From Spirodela intermedia (taxonomy: Eukaryota > Streptophyta > Magnoliopsida > Alismatales > Araceae): a stretch of 64,000 bases of DNA. The position numbers and the translations under genes are program-made. Below the pieces are notes generated by a model that had not been told where the DNA came from, did not search any database, and was given only the letters and a program-made list of their open reading frames with translations. This document shows positions 10,722 to 22,646 of the stretch, piece after piece. Location of the stretch: assembly GCA_902729315.2 (NCBI GenBank), contig LR746267.1, positions 3,604,386 through 3,668,385 of the forward strand. Reading direction: 5' to 3'. Numbering within the stretch: position 1 is the first letter of the stretch; the number at the start of each line of letters is the position of its first letter.

Positions 10722-11396
10722 CTAGATTTCAGAACCTTCTGTCTCGAAGGCATCTCTGACCATGAGCCATTTCCAGCCTCGCCATTTACATAGCTCGCTG
10801 AATGAGATGTGTCCATGCATATCATTCTCCTTGGTCGACAACCAGAAGCGCAACATTACCGAGTCCCATGTGTTCATTGATCCCGAGGGTGGAATCTTAC
10901 TTATAATTCTTTGATGAACTTCCTCGATAAAGAACTCAGACCATGATCCAGGGATAGATGTGGGCAAAATATAATGTCCCTCGAGGCTTCCTTCGTATAC
11001 CTGGCCGTGATTAGGTTAGCCGAATTCCCATCAAAGATAAAACATAAAGCTTAGACATTGAGAGATTCATCCTCTTCTTCTGCTCTAGACCAGTCTCATG
11101 GAGATCATCAAGATAGTCTCATGAATCGGACTAGATTTGTTCATGGAAAGTCACTAATGTAATGGAGGAGAGATGAGCTGCTTCTGGTTTATGAATTACG
11201 ATGCCGCTGACAGGAATCATAAAAAACATTAAGATCAAGAACAGTCAACAGTTACACATTAAAAAAATCATAATTTTTGAAACTTAAGAAAAAATAAATT
11301 TGTTTTCTCAAGCTGGGCTACCTCTATATGAAACTCATCTGATAAAATATTCTTCCAGCTGATTGGCCATGAGCTTTGGTTGGACATTAACATCAT
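10722..11396 (-). CDS. Possible two-exon gene fragment, function unknown
   Basis: Two candidate exons in matching phase: 11396..11322 (25 codons, after a CAG acceptor, ending at GAG|GTAGCC) and 11000..10722 (92 codons plus TAG, after a CAG acceptor). The joined reading is about 117 aa, starts with MMLMSNQSSWPISWKN and is Trp-rich, with IPGSWSEFFIEEVHQR and WRGWKWLMVRDAFE. I do not recognise the family. The protein-like composition and consistent splice phases argue for a real exon pair. The first exon begins with ATG, but it could equally be the 3' end of a longer gene whose upstream exons are lost or unseen. It lies just downstream of the F-box gene on the same strand. Confidence 0.3.
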
Positions 11397-11685
11397 CTGG
11401 ATAACAGTGGAAAATCAAAGGTACCGCAAATGTGTACTTGATAATGAAGGGTAAACAAGATCACAGACATAGAAAACCCCATCATAAGCACAATAAGAGT
11501 TCGGAATTGTATCATCATCATACCACGATAAATTTAACTAAAGTTTTCGAACACGGAAACAAGGTCGGAATTCATCAACTCAAAGAGACTCTCCGATGTC
11601 AAGCATACTTAAAAGGGTTTCTGGTTTCCTCTTTTTTATTATTATCGCTTATTTAATTTAAGTTGATGCACTTGACTGATTTGAC

Positions 11686-13511
11686 TCATTCGATGTCAAT
11701 TCGGATCCTGTCGGAGGCTCTCGGGCAGTACAAGAGGCTGTGGACGATGTTCCATCGCCGCTCCATGGTGTGGCCGAACTTGGACGGCTCCCTTGAGACA
11801 CATATGATGAGCTCCCTGAGACTCCTCGCAGTCGTCAGAAGGAACTCGACGAACTCGACTTGGTTCATCTGGCCAGTGAAGCCCTCCAATTTCACGTACC
11901 GGAGATTATCCTCCATGCACGGGAATGGTATCTCGAGCTCCTTGTCCCAGAAGGCTGATCCGCCGATGGCCTTCCGCAATGGGAACTCGTAACCCTGCAA
12001 GTCCAGCCACGAATAGAACTCAGAATCCATGGCCGACGCCTGTATTGGAGAGAAGAGCAAGTTCTCTCACATCTAAGCGCTTCTTATCAGCAGACAGTCT
12101 GATGGTGAGAGTCTCTAGTAGAGTGTAGCTCCTCAGGAGGAGGGCTATGCCGGGAATCTCTTCTCTGTGGAAAGCCACCCCGTTTATGATCAGCTGTCTA
12201 TGATTGTATTCGCCCACCGTCGGCAGCCTTCCTGGATCGTGAACCCTTGGTATAACCTTAATAAATCGAGGATGTCAAAGTTAGACAGTGATACGTATTA
12301 ATGCATCGAATCCGAAACTAATCAGCAACTAAATAGGGTAAGCCGTTATATTTCAATAAGATATTTTCTAAGAAGTCACATGAACAGTTGAAACGTAAAA
12401 GAGTTCGTTCGTTGAGATCAATCAAAACTTAGTAGGTCAACGGCATCAAGGTGATCCACGTAAAGTGTTGCCTCTTCTGACGTCAAATGAAACGATCATA
12501 GAGCCTGTGTTGATGAATCACCTAATGAGGGAGGAAGAAGGGCACCTGAGGGAGGTAGCCGCAGACGGTGAGGGTCTCTGCGTTGTAGATATTCTGCAGA
12601 AGATCTCGCAGCGGGTCACCTCCGTCCATGAAGTCGTCCTCCGTAAAAGAGACGTCAACGTCCACGATTCTGGGAATCTGCTCGATCTCGAAGGGCACGA
12701 CGGCGCCACAGTAGTGGAAAGACTCCAGGGCCGGGGCATGAACGAGCCTGATACCTATATCAAGTGGGAGGCAGTTGTCAACGGTCAGCTTCCGTAGTCC
12801 ACGGCTGCAGCCTGCGACGTAGACTTCTGCTATGTCGAGGTGCTTCAGATAGAGCTCTTCCAGGAGAGGCAAGTTGGCCAAGAGCGTGTGGAAGGTCCTC
12901 TTCCTTACGAAGATCCTCGAGAGGCTGAGGCGGCGGAGAGCATGAAGGCCGAGGAACCTATGCGGCAGGACCTCGCAGGCCGACAGACTCAACGAAGTCA
13001 GCGACTGGTGCAATTCGAATATCTCCGCCGGCAGATTGAACTTGCCGTTCCCGAAGTCAAAAACCCAGTCTGTTTCGGGATCGGAGAAGTCAAGGTCCAG
13101 AGACGCCACCTTCCGGGAAGTCGCTGCCAGGATCCACTTCCACACCTCGCTGGGGTATTCCTCCGGGAAGGAGAAGACCAGACGGAAGCTCTCCATCCTG
13201 GACTCCGCGTAGCGAGCGGCGAAATCGCCGGCGAACTTAATGAGGAGCTGCCTCCCCGTCCGTTTCGGGTCCTCGGGGGGGAAGATGCGGCCGTCGGCCG
13301 TCAGGAGGCGGCGTTTCGCCCCGAGGGTGAAGAGGGACTCGTCCAAGTCAATGGAGCGGCAGCGAAGCCACTGGTGGCGCCACCGCCGGCCGAGGCCGCT
13401 CTTCATCACCGCCTCCTTGAAGGTCATGAACGATAAGATGTGAGCAACTACCTCGTCGGGCAGGGACTCGAAGCCAACCACCCTCCGCAACTTCTTGCGA
13501 GGACTCTCCAT
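11686..13511 (-). CDS. F-box/LRR/FBD protein
   Basis: Model: exon 1 13511..12546, exon 2 12256..12071, exon 3 12039..11686; 501 aa. Members are substrate receptors of SCF ubiquitin ligases. The F-box lies near the N-terminus (residues ~13-55, FESLPDEVVAHILSFMTFKE). Leucine-rich repeats follow (for example LHALRRLSLSRIFV and LPLLEELYLKHLDIAEVY). The FBD domain closes the protein (NLRYVKLEGFTG, FLLTTARSLRELII, ending in CPRASDRIRIDIE). The frame opens upstream of 13511, but that is the first ATG. Exon 1 to exon 2 splices CAG|GTGCCC to AAG|GTT in phase 0. Exons 2 and 3 are separated by only 31 nt bounded by GTGAG and ACAG; removing them restores the FBD frame. A 31-nt intron would be unusually short, so this may be a one-base frameshift and the gene may be damaged. 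Confidence 0.8.
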
Positions 13512-15931
13512 GTCGGACAGGTAGAGTGAGCTCCTGACTCTGCATTGACAGAAGATCAAACCACTGTTAACATTGGTGGCGGGCTCCGATGACGGCGGTG
13601 GGGAGAATCTGGATCACCGGAACTCTCCACTGTACTACTAACTTGCCTTGAGTGGCAGAATATGGCACCTCCTGCCCAACTACGACTCTCCTCTGAATGG
13701 TGAAGAAGATCAATAATAAATAGGCTTCATCCCTACGGCTCGACTATCTCAAGAGGCTGGACTGCGCACAAACAAGGGCAATAGTTTACAAGCAAATGAG
13801 ATATCCTCCGTCATTCTGCATTCACATTGAATGAAAATGCTGGAAAGGAAACCAAAGAAATGGCCAAAGACCCCTCTAGTAATATAAATTAATTATTTCA
13901 AAGTAGGAGTTTTTTTGGGTATATATTTAGTATAAACATATGGGTAAGTTGAGACGTGTTAAGAGAACGATATGAACACATACATCAATCATTGTTAATG
14001 AAAATCCTTAACAACAGTGTCTCCCATTTATGATCGTTGGAACAACCCAAATACTAGAAATATACTAGAAAGTTACAACCCAAATACATTTTCTTATCAT
14101 TGACCACTGTGGAAGATAATCAATAATCATGAATTATGAAAAATCAGATGTAAATATTCTACAAATTTCATTTCCTTTTATTTTCCACTGTGATAGAATA
14201 AAATCTACAATTGACAACAAGATAAAACTTCAGTTATCTTCCTGTTAGTTAATAAGTGCAAGAAATGTAAAACTATATTAAGTGTGCCTATTTATTTTTC
14301 TACACGAATATGTATGATAATTCCATTTAAGAAACTTTTTCTTATCCTGTTATCTTATTTCTAATGTCTAAAACTTAAATTTATAGTTGACATCAAGTTA
14401 AAATGAATGGTATCTTATCTTCATGGGCATACAGATCTCATATGCAATGAAACTTTTGCAGTGAGGATATTCCCTTTCAACTTTAGTTAAAAATTTCGTA
14501 ATTAACTATGAACTCGAATTGTATTAAAGCTCTTCATGTATTTATCCAAGAGGAATGTTAGTCATTTTTTATGTTCTAAGACATTACACATTAAATTATA
14601 TGCAAAATAAATTTCTAAGCACAATTGAAATTTTCATAAGAAGAAACAATTACAAAAACTACAGAGATTTATACAAGAAACTATCACATCTTAAAGATGA
14701 TAAAAAATAGTATTCATTCTAAGAGAAAATTCATTAAGAAAAAAATAAACAATAAAGGAGTATACATCTATAAGTACATCAGTGAAATGCCCTCTTTTGG
14801 GAAACTTATCACCCAAGATAGTTCACATCAAATTAATAGCTTTTCTACATCTATTGTGCTTGCCAACCTCCAATACAAAAGCCCACCATTTAAAATACAC
14901 AATAAAATATTATGTTCCTGGAACCTCATGCAATGGACAATTTTTTAGACAACCCTGGATTGAGAATATGTTTTCATGTATGAAAGATAAATTAAGAATA
15001 TATTTGATGATGCTTACATGGCCTCATCAAGGCAATATAGCATAAACTTACCTTATCTATCCTATCATTGTTAGATAAATACAATCAAACAAGAAAATAT
15101 CATAAACATAAAAATAAACTATATAATTATTTTCTAATGATGAACATAACATAGTAATTTTGTAGGTACAAAAAAAGGAAAATTCCAAATAAGCAAAAAA
15201 ATGTTATTCTAATGAAAGATATCCATCTAAAAAACATATCATATATTAGATTATAGAATTATTTTTATTTTTTACTTTAACATGTTTGTCGATGCCATTT
15301 TGTATGTTCACAAATGGTGAATGGAAACATATGACAGTTAAGGTTTTGATATTCATTGGAATTAAAGCAAACAAAGATCAACTAGTTTTATCCTAATCAA
15401 GGATAGACACACTAACCTCTTGAAATCTTCTGACTTCCAAATATGAAGAACTCCTCAACTGAGCTCAAGAAACAATTGTATGGAACCACTTTAAGCATGA
15501 CAATGATCTCTTGAAAGTACTCTTGATCATTCAACAAACTGAACCCATTGGTGATTCTTCAAAACAACCTATATTATGTTTTAAAAATGATTTTCAGGCA
15601 TTAAAATAATATTTCTAAGCATAAATCAAAAATGAAAAGTGGGAGAATATTAGAAAAGAAAATTGTAAATCCTTGATGGTAATAACCCATATTAGAGATC
15701 TTCCAAGTAAAACCATGACGGTCAAATGTAGAGATGAGAAACAAAAAGAGAACAATAGATCTAATATACATGGAGAAACATAGAAGCGTACTGTCTATGA
15801 AATGAAAGCTTTGAGGGTATCGAAGTAGAGACGCAGATCTTGGGTCTCAAGAGAGAAAAAGGATCAAGAAGGAACAAGATGGAGAAACATGATGCAATGG
15901 AGAATCGATAGAAGTGAACCACAAGAAGAAG

Positions 15932-16054
15932 GATGGATTGCATAAATGGGATTGCCGCAGTATTAGGTATGACAAAACCTAACACACGAAGAGATGGATT
16001 GCATAAATGGGATTGCCGCAGTATTAGGTACGACAAAACCTAACACACGAAGAG
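15932..16054. repeat. Two-copy tandem duplication, 61-bp period
   Basis: The unit beginning GATGGATTGCATAAATGGG at 15932 repeats at 15993 with almost no change (one T/C difference in GGTAxGAC). The near identity points to a recent event. Confidence 0.95.
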
Positions 16055-16678
16055 ATGCGTGCATTAAAAGAGATAGATATGCCTTTGTTAAGACATTACT
16101 TTTTAATGAATGCAGAGATATTTGTGGCCGTTAGAGTTTGACAGAATTCCACCAGCAGTATCCAAGAGTGACAAGTGATAAAAGTAAATATCTTGGAATT
16201 TCCAAGTAAGGCATCAGAACAAAATGACCACACCACCCTGAAAAAGCTGCCAGTTAGCTACTTAAATGGGCTGGACCAATAAAATATGGGCCTAACTTGA
16301 ATAAAAATGGGTTTTGGTCTAAGTTGGCCCATTAGTAGTAATGATGAAGAGGGTGCACTGAGCATACAATATGATATTTCAATTTATAAGATTAATTGTC
16401 CTAGAGATCCTAATATTATAGATGCCCACATCTTAAAGTTGATGAACCGTTCATTATTTTCCCCTCACTAAAATATCAACTCAATTGTTCTTCTCATTTT
16501 CTCCAAGAAAGTCCACTCCAAAGTCCTACCACAGCTATGATAATCAGTTAATCCTACCATTGCCATGCTAAGGATGCAAGTTACTTCATGAAAATTGAGC
16601 TTTTTCCCATGTACGTATACTCTCTCTCTCTCTCATGCAAATCACATCTGTATATACACATAATTTACATCGACAGAG

Positions 16679-16681
<3 letters not shown>

Positions 16682-16716
<35 letters not shown>
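16682..16716. repeat. (GA)n microsatellite
   Basis: Uninterrupted GA run in an AT-rich spacer; a short (CT)n run lies 50 bases upstream on the same strand. Confidence 0.9.
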
Positions 16717-16718
<2 letters not shown>

Positions 16719-17516
16719 GGGGTGGGAAGAGGGGGTAACAAAAAAGTCTTCCATCACTTCCCAGGTGAGAAATGTTGTCTTTATGACAACTCATCCGTAT
16801 AGGGCAGCTTAGCGTTGAGAAGTTATCACAGAGTTCTAATGAAAAAAGAATATGGAATAAATCAGGCATTGGCTTTCGTTGAAGTACAAGATGAAACCTA
16901 TCATGGGTATATTAACGTAGTCAAATATATACTATGCAGGCAGCTTCCCAAATGGCTGATTGCCGTCGGGCTGGCGGGAATAGCGGATGCCGTCCATTCC
17001 GATGCGGCGTATTTTAATCGATGCTCAGACTGGTGCCAAATCGGCCGGAGACTTTCGATACCTGTTACATGGTGCAGACGTCAACCCTTGGCGAATCTTA
17101 GACTTCATCCTCCCTGGAAGAACATGTCCACTGGAATTCTTTTATGTTCAATTAGTGTGGTAGACGAATTACACGTTTTAAAAGAGACTTATATAATAAA
17201 ATATCGGTTGAAACGTAATATTTATAAGTCAGAACTATGGTAGAGCTGGGAAAGAGAAAGCTCTTTACGGAGTCGCGGAGCCGGTGGCTGCCTTCATCTT
17301 GCTAAGGTCAACAAAACACCGTGTTGGCGTCACATCGGCGGAGACCCACCAACTCCCTCTCTCTCTCTCTCTCCCCCCTCCCTCCCCTCAGGCTTAACCT
17401 CTATTTAGGGGCGTTCCCCAATCTGCTCGTCATCTTTCAAGGTCAAGCGTCTGCTGCTCAGCCCCTGCCTCCTTTACTTCCTCTCCTCTGCTGCCCCTTC
17501 CATTACTTATCAGACG

Positions 17517-18210
17517 ATGGCTTCGCCGAAAGGCTTGGCCGCCATGGCCTGGGTGGCGCTCCTCCTGGAGTGCGCTATCGCGGCCACAATTACCGTCGGA
17601 GCCCCCAGCGGCGGGTGGGATCTGAGCACAGATCTGAGCGCGTGGGCGGCGTCGCAGACATTCTCCGTCGGAGACACGCTGGGTAAGCTCTCTTCTCCCA
17701 CGCCACCGCGCCACCTCTTACTCCTTCTGCCGTGTTTTGGACTCTGAAGGAGTCTTGTTCGCCGGTGCAGTTTTCCAGTACGGGTCGACCCACGACGTGC
17801 TCGAGGTGACCAAGGCCAACTATGACGCCTGTCAGACGAGTAGCCCGATCGGTACCTACAACAACGGTAACACCGTCATCACCCTGTCCACTACCGGCAA
17901 GCGCTTCTTCATCTGCGGCGTTCCCGGTCACTGCAGCAGTGGAATGAAGCTAGAGGTTGACGTGAGCGGCGCATCCCCTCCCTCCACCTCCCCGCCGGCG
18001 ACTCCTCCGCCCGCTTCCTCTCCTACCGCACCTTCCGCATCGCCGCCTACGACAAGTTCACCGGCCCCCCCCACGACACCGGCCACCCCCTCGCCGCCGA
18101 CAACGAGATCGGCCCCTCCCCCACCTAATTCGGCGCCCGTCGGTCTGAAGGCGCCGGCGACAGCGACGGCGGGCGTCCTCTTCTGGTTGCTGATGCTGTT
18201 GGCCATCTAA
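17517..18210 (+). CDS. Phytocyanin, uclacyanin/early-nodulin-like, GPI-type
   Basis: Two exons, 17517..17682 and 17771..18210, joined in phase 1 (CTGG|GTAAGC to GCAG|TTTTCC); 201 aa. Residues 1-~22 form a signal peptide ([13 protein letters not shown]). The cupredoxin domain (about 23-120) has the expected blue-copper ligands: His63 (STHDV), Cys104 (FFICG), His109 (GHC) and Met114 (SGMK). The Met ligand favours uclacyanin/plantacyanin over stellacyanin (Gln). Cys76 and Cys110 should form the family disulfide. A Pro/Ser/Thr-rich arabinogalactan-like segment (about 120-180) and a hydrophobic tail ([11 protein letters not shown]) follow, typical of a GPI anchor signal. The protein is predicted at the outer face of the plasma membrane or in the cell wall. 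The intron position matches phytocyanins generally (between GDTL and VFxY). The start is the first ATG after a CT-rich leader. Confidence 0.92.
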
Positions 18211-19351
18211 GCCCGAATGATCTGAGACCCCTACGGTCTACATAGTGTATCCCTGACTCATCCGGCACTTCGTTCTTCCCAGATTGTCTCCCCTTCTCTC
18301 ATCAGTGTCCTCTGTTTGGAGATTTGAATACGTCATGGTTTTCCATTAATTCTCATCAGCCATACCAACTCCAGCTTCAAATTGGTTGTCTTCTGCAATA
18401 AACAAAGGTGACAAGATAACCTAAAAAAAATACGATCCTATTTAGGAAGTTTATCTTTAAAAGTAATTCTTAGTTCTTTTAATAAATATATAACTAATAA
18501 AGCAAGCCTCATTAATGGGAAACTTGACCTTGAAATTCGTTCTATCTTATCATGTTTTGTAACTCGTCCGATTCAAAGTCAACGGATGAATAGTATAAAA
18601 CTCATACTCTCGTCCTATAATTACTAATTTATCTTCATAATTCCTACTGTAAATCATTCCTAACGCGTAGATCATCAAATCCAGGATGAATCACACGTAT
18701 AAAAAGCAACTTCTCAGTGAGGAATTCACTCACCGTCGGTGGCAACTCCACCTCCGTCAAAACCCAAAACAAGGCTCTCTCATACGACCAGGTCACACGG
18801 GGCAACCAATAAGTCAAACATCATACAGAAATTTCTTCAAAGTTGAACGAGAGGAGGAGATGTTCGAATCCAAAGAACGATAAAGACGAGGAATTGATTC
18901 GGAAGTCACCGTTACCTACACAAGATCTCCATTAATATCCCCGATAAAACGATCTCCCTTCTTGTATCGTTCACTTCCCCTCTACTCCGCGCTTACAAGA
19001 ACGCCATCCCATAAACCCTAGACGCCCCTCGTCAACTTGGCAGCCGCTGGAGTCTATTTTTCGCAGGTTCTCTACCACTGAGGTTCAGCCTTCTTAAGGA
19101 GATTACTAGACCTCGGGTATATAACGCGATGGCCTCTTGAAAACCCTAATAACCGCGTATGAGCAAGGCTGCAATCAGGGTGGGTCCCACGCATTCATGT
19201 CGCCTATCCCCCGATAAACTTGAAATCAGGGCGGGCTAATTTCGTAACCAGCCTGGTCAGGATACTAATTTTTAATATTTCTTGTAATTAATAGAAAATG
19301 TTGTTTGAATTTTTCAGAGACATTCCACATATCTGAGGAGGCACCTAAAGC

Positions 19352-19382
<31 letters not shown>

Positions 19383-20707
19383 GCGACCATCAGCAGTCGT
19401 AGGGCACGATGTTAGCTCAGCTCTTATTCTCTGTTCACTTGGCTTGCGATTCTATAGTCAAATGTCGGGAGATTCAAATAAATTAGGCTCTCTTACCGAT
19501 TTAAATTATATTATTTTGTAATGTATGCAGCAGAAAATGTCCCAAGACTTACGCATCATGTTCCCATTAATTTATCTTTAATATGACTTCACCAACTCCT
19601 TATAGCTGTTCCCCAGTGGCTCCTATTCGTCCTTCTCAAAATCTACCCTACAGCGTTGACAAAGACCAACAGCGACCAGTAAACTCAACGAATGCAGAAC
19701 GGCGAAGGATATTTTAATGAAAATTATTTTTTGCAGGTTTACCTTTAGAACCCTTACACTAACTAAATTATATGTAAGTCCTTTTCAAAGTATATTTTCC
19801 TTATATCCCTTAGGAAGTAATTTATACATATTATTTAGTTTTCCAACGATAACCTTATTTGAGAATGAAAAATTATAGTTGAAACATTTAATTTTATTCA
19901 ATACTCTAATTTTAAAAGAAAATATGAAAAAATTAAACTTTGCTTGACCATTTATTCATGAAAGATGGCATAGTAAGCATAACTCCTTGAAATTTTTAGA
20001 AAGGTAAGTATGCACCAGTACATGCTTGCTTCTGGACACTTAATAATTTTGATGTTGAAAATTATATAGGGTAAAATGGTATTTCGCATTACCAAAATTC
20101 ATAGAAGTATATATAAACGCATACAAAAAATATTTTTCTAATTCTTAGTGATTGCTCATGTGTTTGTAAGAGCCATGTCCAAGCTCTTCTATGATTTTTC
20201 TATCTTTGGAAGGGAGTCAACTCATAAGACAACTCAATTGGTAAGTTCTTACACTCACATTACATTGGAAAGCACATAAGAGTATACTATTACTTTTATA
20301 TGATCAATATAATTGTGTGATCTTTGATCAAATCGTATTACTTTGTGAAGGGTGGTAAGAAAAGTAGGTAAGAAAAGTCAACATTTATACTGACTAAGAT
20401 GGTAAATTAAAGGCATTTTTCAGCTCACTTGACAAGAAGAGTTTCAACACATGGTTATCGTGCATGCGACACGAGTATGACAAATTTTACATTACAAGCA
20501 TATTTTTGCATAATCTCTCATATATTGTAATTTATATTCTAATAATATTGGTAATAGACAGCCAATCCCATACGAGAAACGATTAAAAGATAAATCTTTG
20601 CTAGCCGGCAGACAGAAGTACTAGGGAATTGAGAAATTCGTGAGAAATCTACACTTCTTTCTTTCTAGCCATGGAAACAAGAAATAAGTGAAACGAAAAG
20701 AATGCAG

Positions 20708-20740
<33 letters not shown>

Positions 20741-20777
20741 GATCAGACTTACGATCCCTCCTTAGCCTTGTTCAGTG
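18211..20777. other. Intergenic region
   Basis: About 2.6 kb without a supported gene. It holds (CT)n at 19354-19381 and (GA)n near 20716-20740. A moderately GC segment near 18.9-19.2 kb includes AAACCCTA telobox-like words but no coherent frame. Confidence 0.55.
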
Positions 20778-21113
20778 CTAAATACGAACTGGGTCCCAGC
20801 GGTGCTCGGTAGGGGCGGTGGCCGCTGCCGGGCTTCGAGTAGGGGGTACGGCAGGTGCGCTGGGGGACGCCGGCGGCGATATGAACAACGGCGGCGGCGG
20901 AGGGGATCCGCTCCCGGGAGCGGCGGGCCTGGGCTCGGGGTAGCCGGGACGAAACCCGTCGCAGCTACCGCCTTCAACGTCGCCGTCGCATTCTGTTGGT
21001 GCAGCCCTCCGGGGACCGTTGCGGCGGACCCCCAGCCCAAGCACCAAGCCCGCCACCGCCAGCACCGCCACCACGCCGATGAAGATCTTGGTGGCCTTCC
21101 CCACGTAGCACAT
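20778..21113 (-). CDS. Small Pro-rich single-pass membrane protein, function unknown
   Basis: Open frame of 111 aa from an ATG at 21113. The N-terminus (MCYVGKATKIFIGVV) leads straight into one hydrophobic segment, about residues 9-28 (IFIGVVAVLAVAGLVLGLGV), followed by a basic stop-transfer RRNGPRR. The C-terminal 80 residues are Pro/Ser/Ala-rich with a PPPPP run and low complexity. The opening reminds me of a short plant-specific membrane protein family, but I cannot name it. The N-terminal part looks like a genuine protein. The Pro-rich end is less certain, and an unseen intron near 20.8 kb is possible. Topology suggests a short luminal or outer N-terminus or a signal anchor. Confidence 0.6.
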   Translation of the reverse strand: MCYVGKATKIFIGVVAVLAVAGLVLGLGVRRNGPRRAAPTECDGDVEGGSCDGFRPGYPEPRPAAPGSGSPPPPPLFISPPASPSAPAVPPTRSPAAATAPTEHRWDPVRI

Positions 21114-22018
21114 TTTCCCCCCCTACCCAGAAGAAAAACAGTGAAGCAGCGACACGAGAAAGGCTCCTCTTCTCTCTCTAGAACAAGCCAAGAGAAGGGT
21201 GGAGCAGGGGGGGAGGGCGGCGCCGCCCACGGAAGCCAACGGCCAGAGCTCCGGCGAAGAAGCCGAGGGAAGGCAGAAAGAGGAAGCCGCAGCTGCCCTT
21301 AAGCATCCGAATTACCCAAATTACCCATTTCATTATGAGTAAGTCGTGCTCATGTAGGGCTATTATTGGCATTTCTCTAGAAAGGGAAATGAGCATCGGC
21401 ACACGTTACAATGTCTGTGTGGGAAATCCACGCCAGCAAAACTGGCCCCGGTGGGGCGCAAGTATCACACAAGTCACTACTACAGCTGGGCCCGGCCCAG
21501 TTATATATGGGTGTCAGGTCCAGTAGAAAGCGCGAAAATCGAAGCCAGCCCAGTAATCCTAGCCGACGTGTGAAAGGGAAGAAACAACCTAATACCCGGC
21601 AACGTGGCCTGCTTACGTGGCTTCCCAACCGGGCAACGTGGCGTCCCATCCCCTACGTACCGTTCCGTCCGGATATTCTCGTCTAGGAATGCTATCTTGA
21701 TTATACTGATCGACGGCACGTGACACCAGCTCTCTCTCTCTCTCTCTTCATATTTTTGTAGTTTTTCTTGTTTTCAAACTAACCCCTTTCTTAGAAGTCT
21801 ACATATATATAGAAAGATAGAGAGAGAGAGAGAGAGAGATAGTGATAGTGATAGTGATAGAGATAGATAGAGAGAACGAGAGAGAGAGAGAGAGAATAGG
21901 GAGAGGAAGAGAGGGGGAGGGTACCCTCTTATTTATTCACCGAGAGTTGAAATATATACATGCTCTCCTCTGATATCAACCCCTCCAGACGCTTCGCCAG
22001 CTCAACTGACTACGGCCT
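21114..22018. other. Intergenic region with GA/CT tracts
   Basis: Upstream of the small membrane protein gene and downstream of CXXS1 (both minus strand). It contains a (CT)n run near 21731-21747 and a compound GA/GATA array at about 21817-21892. No gene seen; frames at 21.4-21.7 kb resemble nothing known. Confidence 0.6.
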
Positions 22019-22450
22019 CTAAATGCTCTCCACCTCTGAATGGCCGTGGAAGGACTGGATGAACCCGTCCATCCTCTTCCTTATCTCGTCGGGATTGGCC
22101 CCCACTATCTTATCCACAACGCTGCCCTCGCTTATGAGCAGGAAGGTGGGCATGGCCTTCACCCCCATCCTCTCCGCCACGGCCTGCGCAGAACGATCGT
22201 CTGCTGACTCCCAGCGATGAAGGGGAAATGTGATGGAAGTAGTCTGATTTGTTTAATTGATCTCATACCTTGACGACGTCCACGTCCACCAGGAGGAAGA
22301 GGACGTCCTGGTAGCTCTGCGCCAGCGCTTCGAAGGAAGGATTCATGGCGACCGACGGGACGCACCATGAAGCCGTGAAGTGGACGAACACCTGGGAGAA
22401 GTTTGAAAGGCGGAAATCAGAGGCACGCCGGGAAGAAACAAGCTCATTCG

Positions 22451-22482
<32 letters not shown>

Positions 22483-22646
22483 CCCCTCTCCCTCCCTACA
22501 AAAAGATGAAGGGGGAGGGGGACGAAGAGGTCAGAGAAACTCACCGGGCAGCCTTGGGATTTGGCTTGAGCGGTGAAGAGGTCCCATGATTCCTCGGAGT
22601 CCACCTTCAAAACCCGAGATCTTACCAGCTGCTCCTGGGTTTCCAT
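22019..22646 (-). CDS. CXXS1: Thioredoxin-like protein CXXS1
   Basis: Three exons, 22646..22545, 22391..22269 and 22183..22019, all phase 0 with GT-AG ends; 129 aa. It is a thioredoxin-fold protein of the plant h-like CXXS group. The active-site motif is WCVPS (residues 43-47): the second, resolving Cys of WCGPC is Ser47. Family knowledge links CXXS enzymes to disulfide isomerase or mixed-disulfide activity rather than reductase activity. Other conserved parts are VHFTASWC, LFLLVDVD, the cis-Pro site VKAMPTF and the C-terminal helix NPDEIRKRMDGF. The opening LKVDSEESWDLF matches Arabidopsis CXXS1 well. No targeting peptide is seen, so it is probably cytosolic. Intron 1 contains a CT/CA tract. 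Confidence 0.95.

Larger units (their letters stand above)
13512..17516. other. Long AT-rich intergenic region
   Basis: About 4 kb. The first 200 bases are the likely promoter and leader of the F-box gene, with a TATTTATT-like element on the minus strand near 13.72 kb. The rest is AT-rich with no supported gene. It holds a 61-bp direct duplication at 15.93-16.05 kb and a (GA)n tract at 16.68 kb. Frames at 14.7, 15.8 and 16.8 kb are AT-driven or run through repeats. The last 180 bases are CT-rich leader of the phytocyanin gene. Confidence 0.6.

Noticed and set aside
12840-13436. 198-codon plus-strand frame
   Set aside because: Antisense to F-box exon 1, which has clear F-box and LRR signatures.
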